Source: Lota lota
Taxonomy: Eukaryota > Chordata > Actinopteri > Gadiformes > Lotidae
Assembly (NCBI GenBank): GCA_026745465.1
Contig: JACYXH010000115.1
Coordinates: 1,549,001 to 1,613,000 of the forward strand
Direction: 5' to 3'
Length of the DNA: 64,000 nucleotides
Of the stretch, positions 60,091-64,000 are shown one piece after another. The notes under the pieces are model-generated. The model had not been told where the DNA came from and searched no databases. It was given only the letters and a program-made list of their open reading frames with translations. The first letter of the stretch is position 1. Every line of letters starts with the position of its first letter. The position numbers were made by a program, and so were the translations under genes.

Positions 60091-60702
60091 GTTGATGACA
60101 CCTTTTCCAGTGAACACAGCCTCACAGACATGCTACGACTATGAATGGGAGTGGAGTGCCATTCACATTACAATGGCGGTAGCTGTATAGCGCCAGCGTG
60201 TGTATCATTGCTATCAACAGAGAGAAGCACTATGCCGGATAAAATTGCTGTGCCCTCCATTGTGGCATGCAGAGTTCCGTTTTTTTTTTTTTTGCAGAAA
60301 GCTCAAATAAATTCAACTCTGAGACTTTTGTGCATAACCTCGAAACAGGCAAACAATCAGCTGTTCCACCTCGCCTATCAAACATGGTATATGTTGCTTG
60401 GTTACCGGACCGTTACAAATTATTTGGTTGATCTGTCTGTTTCAAATGAACAGGAATTGAGTGCCTGGAGATTTTTTTGTAGAGATAACATACATAGCAA
60501 ATTAAGTAACCCTCCTGTATTTTACAAAAAGCTGCCTCGTTTTCTTCTGCATGCTCTGTGGGCGATTGTAGTGTGAATTGGCATTAAGACTGCCTGTATC
60601 TGTAGCTTTTCCTCTTAATGAAAGACTCAGTGCGAGATGCTATTGTATTTTGTTACTTTTGAAGTTATTATATTACATATGGACAAGTGACTATTTTGTG
60701 AC

Positions 60703-61034
60703 TGTAGCAACGTCCAAGCTACACGCCACCTAGGTGGCTGCCATACTCCACCTAGGTGACTTTTCTTGGGCTCCTCCAAACAAAGGACACAGGGCGGTGA
60801 TGTTAAACCGGTTTATTGCCACGGTTGAGTATAATGATACAAACAGATGGTGATCCATGCTGCCATATAGGAGATCTCTCTTGAGTGTGTGCGGTGATGG
60901 CTGGTTTAACCTGTGCACACTGATTGCTCAATGTGCAACAGGTGTGCAGCCTCACCCAGCTCCAGATTCCAATCAGTCTGACTCGGGCCAGGTGAGGCTG
61001 CTTAAACCGGCCATCATCCACACACACTCCCACA
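60703..61034 (-). mobile_element. Solo LTR (copy 3) with 5-bp target duplication
   Basis: Begins TGTAGCAACG and ends CTCCCACA (TG...CA), with GTGAC on both sides (60,698-60,702 and 61,035-61,039), as expected for an LTR retrotransposon reduced to one LTR by recombination. The LTR sense strand is the minus strand, judged by AATAAA. Confidence 0.85.
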
Positions 61035-62845
61035 GTGACAATGCTTCAATCATGTAACCTGACGCGCCAGATGGTTTGTTACACAGAACCATCTGGGAAG
61101 TTGTCCTTGGAAACAGTTTAAAAAAAAAAAAGGGCAGGCCCTTTAAAAAAATACCATCTGTATATCTGTGTGATCAATCACCTTGATCACGTAGATCCTT
61201 ATAGGATGCTGATTGGCCCAAACCACTGTGGTTCGGCCGCATGCCCATTACTTGAAGCCTGGCCAGATGGATTCTCGCGTGATCGTGATCTTGCGATCTT
61301 ACGTTTGACCTTTTTTGCTAGCCTGATTTTGATGTCAGGTTGAGCTGGCCCAAGTTCTTTGACTTGAAGATTCTTCCCCAAAAGCTGTCCTTTTTAAATG
61401 GATTTTGAGTAAGAGATCTTATTGAATTTTGGTGCGGCTGAAATCCTGTGTCTTGAGTACCCGCGTTAATCATTGTAAATGTCAATAACGTCAGGTGTCT
61501 GTACTCCACAACCAACTGAATCTGCTTGGGGCAATAAATTAATTGCCCTTTAGGCATCAGATTGGAGGATGCGGCATGGCGAAATGTATGTTGCTATGGG
61601 CATGTCTTGTGTCTGCCATTGGCTGCGCTTCTGCACTGACGGGGCGATGTTTATCGACCCAGAAGAGATATTGAGAGGGAGAGGATGAATATATTCGCAA
61701 ATTTACCCCCAAACATAATGATTTGAATTGTGTATATTGCACATTGTTGTGCATTTTATTCACACACATACTTAAAATAAGTTAGTATTGTCTATTTAAA
61801 AGAAAAGTATTTTAAAAAGAAAAAAATGAATTCCACCAGAGAGGGCTGAGCCCTAGCGCTATCTTTTGGCAAGCCACCGCTGCTAGCATCCATACAAAAA
61901 TGCAAATGATTATAACAAACCAAACATATATATGTTGCAGTTAATGTGTTATGTTGTAGTTGATTTGCTCACAAGACACAGCTTCCCTTATCCATTGCAA
62001 GGTTTTAATAGTAATGTTTGAAGATTTTATAGTTTACACTTTTTTTTTTGCTTTTTTGAGAACGTAAAGGTGCCTTCACTCAGCACACTTGGCTACCAAG
62101 AGAGACCAGTCATTTTAATTTAATTAAAAAAATTAAAATGCCCCCCTGGGTCAAGAAATCTGATACAAGCCTTTCCTCTTCTAGGGTTGGTTCTAGCGAT
62201 CGCTTGGGTGTTGTCATTGGTGGCAAATGGGGGTAAACAAGCTCCTCCTATGGTGGAGCTTAAACTATTGCACCACCCTGCAATCATTTGCATGTCTCAC
62301 CAAATATTTTCCATACAGCATTACTATCTTAATCTTGAGTTATCCTATCTCTACATCGCATGTTGCCATTTTTCGTCGGGCTTAATGGTGAATAATCTAC
62401 TAGCAACACCTGTGCCTGCTTCTCTTAGGCCCCGCCTTTTCTGTTTCTCAGGATCGCACATACCTCACTTTTTCATTGACTTTCTGCTTTCTTACTCTAT
62501 TTCATTCTTTTCTGGGATATTGTTTCTAAGATTCTACAAAATACGAATGGCTAAATACCTTTTAATACGTAATACGTACATTAAAATTGTATTATGATGA
62601 TCATATTAACCACACTCATAGGGAAGTTATTTGTTTGTAAGGGGGTTCATTTTAGTTTTTTTTATAAACAGGCTCTATTCTTAGGCTTTTTATGCACTCT
62701 TAAAAAACGGTTGTTTACTTTCCAGATTAATTATGAATTATGATGTTATTTTATTTTTGTAGTTGTTAGTTATAAGTACAATAATTGAATAGAAGCAGAA
62801 TAATTCACACACACACATTTATATATATATACATACTGTTCTTCT

Positions 62846-62848
<3 letters not shown>

Positions 62849-62893
<45 letters not shown>
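62849..62893. repeat. (AC)n microsatellite, 45 bp
   Basis: Pure dinucleotide tract, followed by a CT-rich stretch at about 62,937-62,975. Confidence 0.96.
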
Positions 62894-62896
<3 letters not shown>

Positions 62897-63380
62897 CATG
62901 CAGTGTGGTGCAATGACAAGCCCTGTAACCAGTGCAATCTCTCTTTCTCTCTCTCTTTGTTGTTCTCTCTCTCGTTCACACAAAATGCGCTCATGCCAAG
63001 TTGTGTGAAGTAGATCTGCTGCTTGAATGACACACAGAGGACCCAAAATGTACTTGCATTTTTGATAAACGATATGTTATTTTCAAGGGCTTTAATGCAT
63101 GATCGGAAGGACCTATGAACAGATCCTGGGCTTTTTTGTTATTATTCGTATTTTTGTAAAAAGAGACGAAAATAGATCCTGGGCTTTCATAAAAATGTGG
63201 GGCTATAGCCTCGGACGCCCAGGCCTAGCGATACCCATGTGCAAAGCTAAATGGAGCTAACTCATATCATACTTGAAGATTCCGCCAACACCCAAGATAG
63301 TATAGAAGTTGTTATAAAAGGCTCATACACAGGTCATTAACAAACAACACAACTGAACACCTGATATAGGCAAAATACAT

Positions 63381-63386
63381 TTTATT
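63381..63386 (-). terminator. Poly(A) signal of 5-HT3 gene E
   Basis: AATAAA on the minus strand within ATTAATAAAA-like context, matching the signals after genes C and D. Confidence 0.55.
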
Positions 63387-63461
63387 AAGTACAACCCCAT
63401 ATGACAGGTACAGCAGTTATACAACATACTAAATCCAAGCCCAAACCTCTAATCAATAGAT

Positions 63462-63880
63462 ATCCACACTGACTTAATTGACTAATTGAAATAGATCAAA
63501 GTCAAATAATCTGTAAATATGAAGAAAGACTACAAATAAGGTTAACACAAATGATATTCATAATATTGAAAATATCTCAAAATACATTGTTCTATGAATG
63601 ATAAACCCAGAGATAGATCATACAGCTGACTGATAAGAAGCAATCAATGATGAATGCCACTGACTAAATTACTCACTAAAATAAATGGACAAATTATCTT
63701 TAAATATGAGGAAAGCCTACAAAGAAAGGCAACACAAATGATGTTCTAAATGTATAGGTGAAACCCTTCTGAGAAACATTTTTATAGCCTGTATGAACTA
63801 ACCCAGAGACAGATCATAGTTATACAGCTGACTAATAGGAAGAGGACGTAGAACCAAAACAGAAAGCGATCAATGATGAA
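63462..63880. repeat. Tandem duplication of the gene E 3' UTR and terminal-exon end
   Basis: Segment 63,462-63,660 repeats the content of 63,663-63,880. Shared blocks include GAC(A)AATAATCT-like, TAAATATGA(A/G)GAAAG, CTACAAA, AACCCAGAGA(T/C)AGATCATA and ATCAATGATGAATGCCAC. The downstream copy has lost part of the coding stretch and cannot encode the M4 helix. Confidence 0.75.
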
Positions 63881-64000
63881 TGCCACCTGGACCCACTCCT
63901 CAGTGTTCTGGTCCCCACTCAGATGCTGGTCCACCTGCAGTCGGATTGCCTGGAGGTCTCTCCCCAACTTTCTCAGCTCTGCCAGCTGAAGGGCCGTTGG
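63782..64000 (-). CDS. 5-HT3-type cation channel subunit, gene E, last exon only (partial)
   Basis: The minus-strand reading from the right edge to the stop at 63,782 gives [20 protein letters not shown], then [18 protein letters not shown] and a hydrophobic M4 ending ICLWVSSYRL. This matches the MA helix and M4 of genes C and D. The rest of the gene lies beyond the right edge. It is closest to gene C, with which it shares the [11 protein letters not shown] segment. Confidence 0.9.
   Translation of the reverse strand, partial: PTALQLAELRKLGRDLQAIRLQVDQHLSGDQNTEEWVQVAFIIDRFLFWFYVLFLLVSCITMICLWVSSYRL

Larger units (their letters stand above)
54654..63781. other. Repeat-rich intergenic region between genes D and E
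   Basis: Contains the gene D promoter, a local 90-bp duplication near 55,505-55,640, a split LTR with nested LINE (56,133-59,857), a repeat shared with 41.2 kb (60,009-60,090), a solo LTR (60,703-61,034), a (CA)n tract, and the gene E 3' region with a partial terminal-exon duplication. No other intact gene is seen. Confidence 0.65.

Noticed and set aside
62187..62597. 136-codon plus-strand ORF
   Set aside because: Hydrophobic by AT-rich composition, with no domain, splice support or neighbour context.

Overview
The window is a stretch of a vertebrate nuclear genome, almost certainly a ray-finned (teleost) fish. The genes are split into many exons with GT-AG introns. The encoded proteins are vertebrate families: Rubicon, 5-HT3-type receptors and an IL-4 receptor alpha-like chain. 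The repeats are typical fish ones: Tc1, hAT and TTAA-flanked MITEs, and an RNase-H-bearing LINE. Very long dinucleotide tracts (AC/GT up to 126 bp) and poly-C/poly-G tracts are unusually dense. That fits lineages rich in simple repeats, such as gadiform fishes, but the species cannot be fixed from this sequence.

Layout. Positions 1-17,841 (+) hold the C-terminal 19 exons of rubcn (Rubicon, the Beclin-1/Rab7-binding autophagy and endosome regulator); the gene starts off the left edge. From 20,458 to the right edge lies a minus-strand cluster of five 5-HT3-type cation-channel subunit genes, called A-E here: A 20,458-26,452; B 27,916-31,446; C 35,738-39,285; D 50,090-54,653; E 63,782 to beyond the right edge. 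A single type I cytokine receptor gene, best matched to IL-4 receptor alpha (42,383-47,433, -), sits between C and D. Genes A-D and the IL-4R gene could each be assembled exon by exon with consistent phases into uninterrupted reading frames of 482, 472, 463, 702 and 630 codons.

Genes C and D are a segmental duplication that includes promoter, untranslated first exon and 3' end. One exon of B looks gene-converted with C/D. Gene D carries a 36-bp coding minisatellite that adds 234 residues after the signal peptide. An orphan, frame-shifted first exon near 32.5 kb and a duplicated terminal-exon fragment near 63.6 kb show that the cluster is still turning over. Mobile DNA is concentrated at 47.5-62 kb: three copies of one LTR, one of them split by a 3.4-kb dead LINE with a 13-bp target duplication.

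Main points for follow-up: (1) the 702-residue gene D; (2) a 500-codon in-frame extension with four 56-residue repeats and poly(A) signals in the last rubcn intron, which could act as an alternative last exon; (3) a seven-fold 21-bp tandem array of the rubcn exon donor site; (4) a (GT)57 tract in place of the polypyrimidine tract of a rubcn exon; (5) an IL-4R alpha-like chain whose WSXWS motif has lost both tryptophans.
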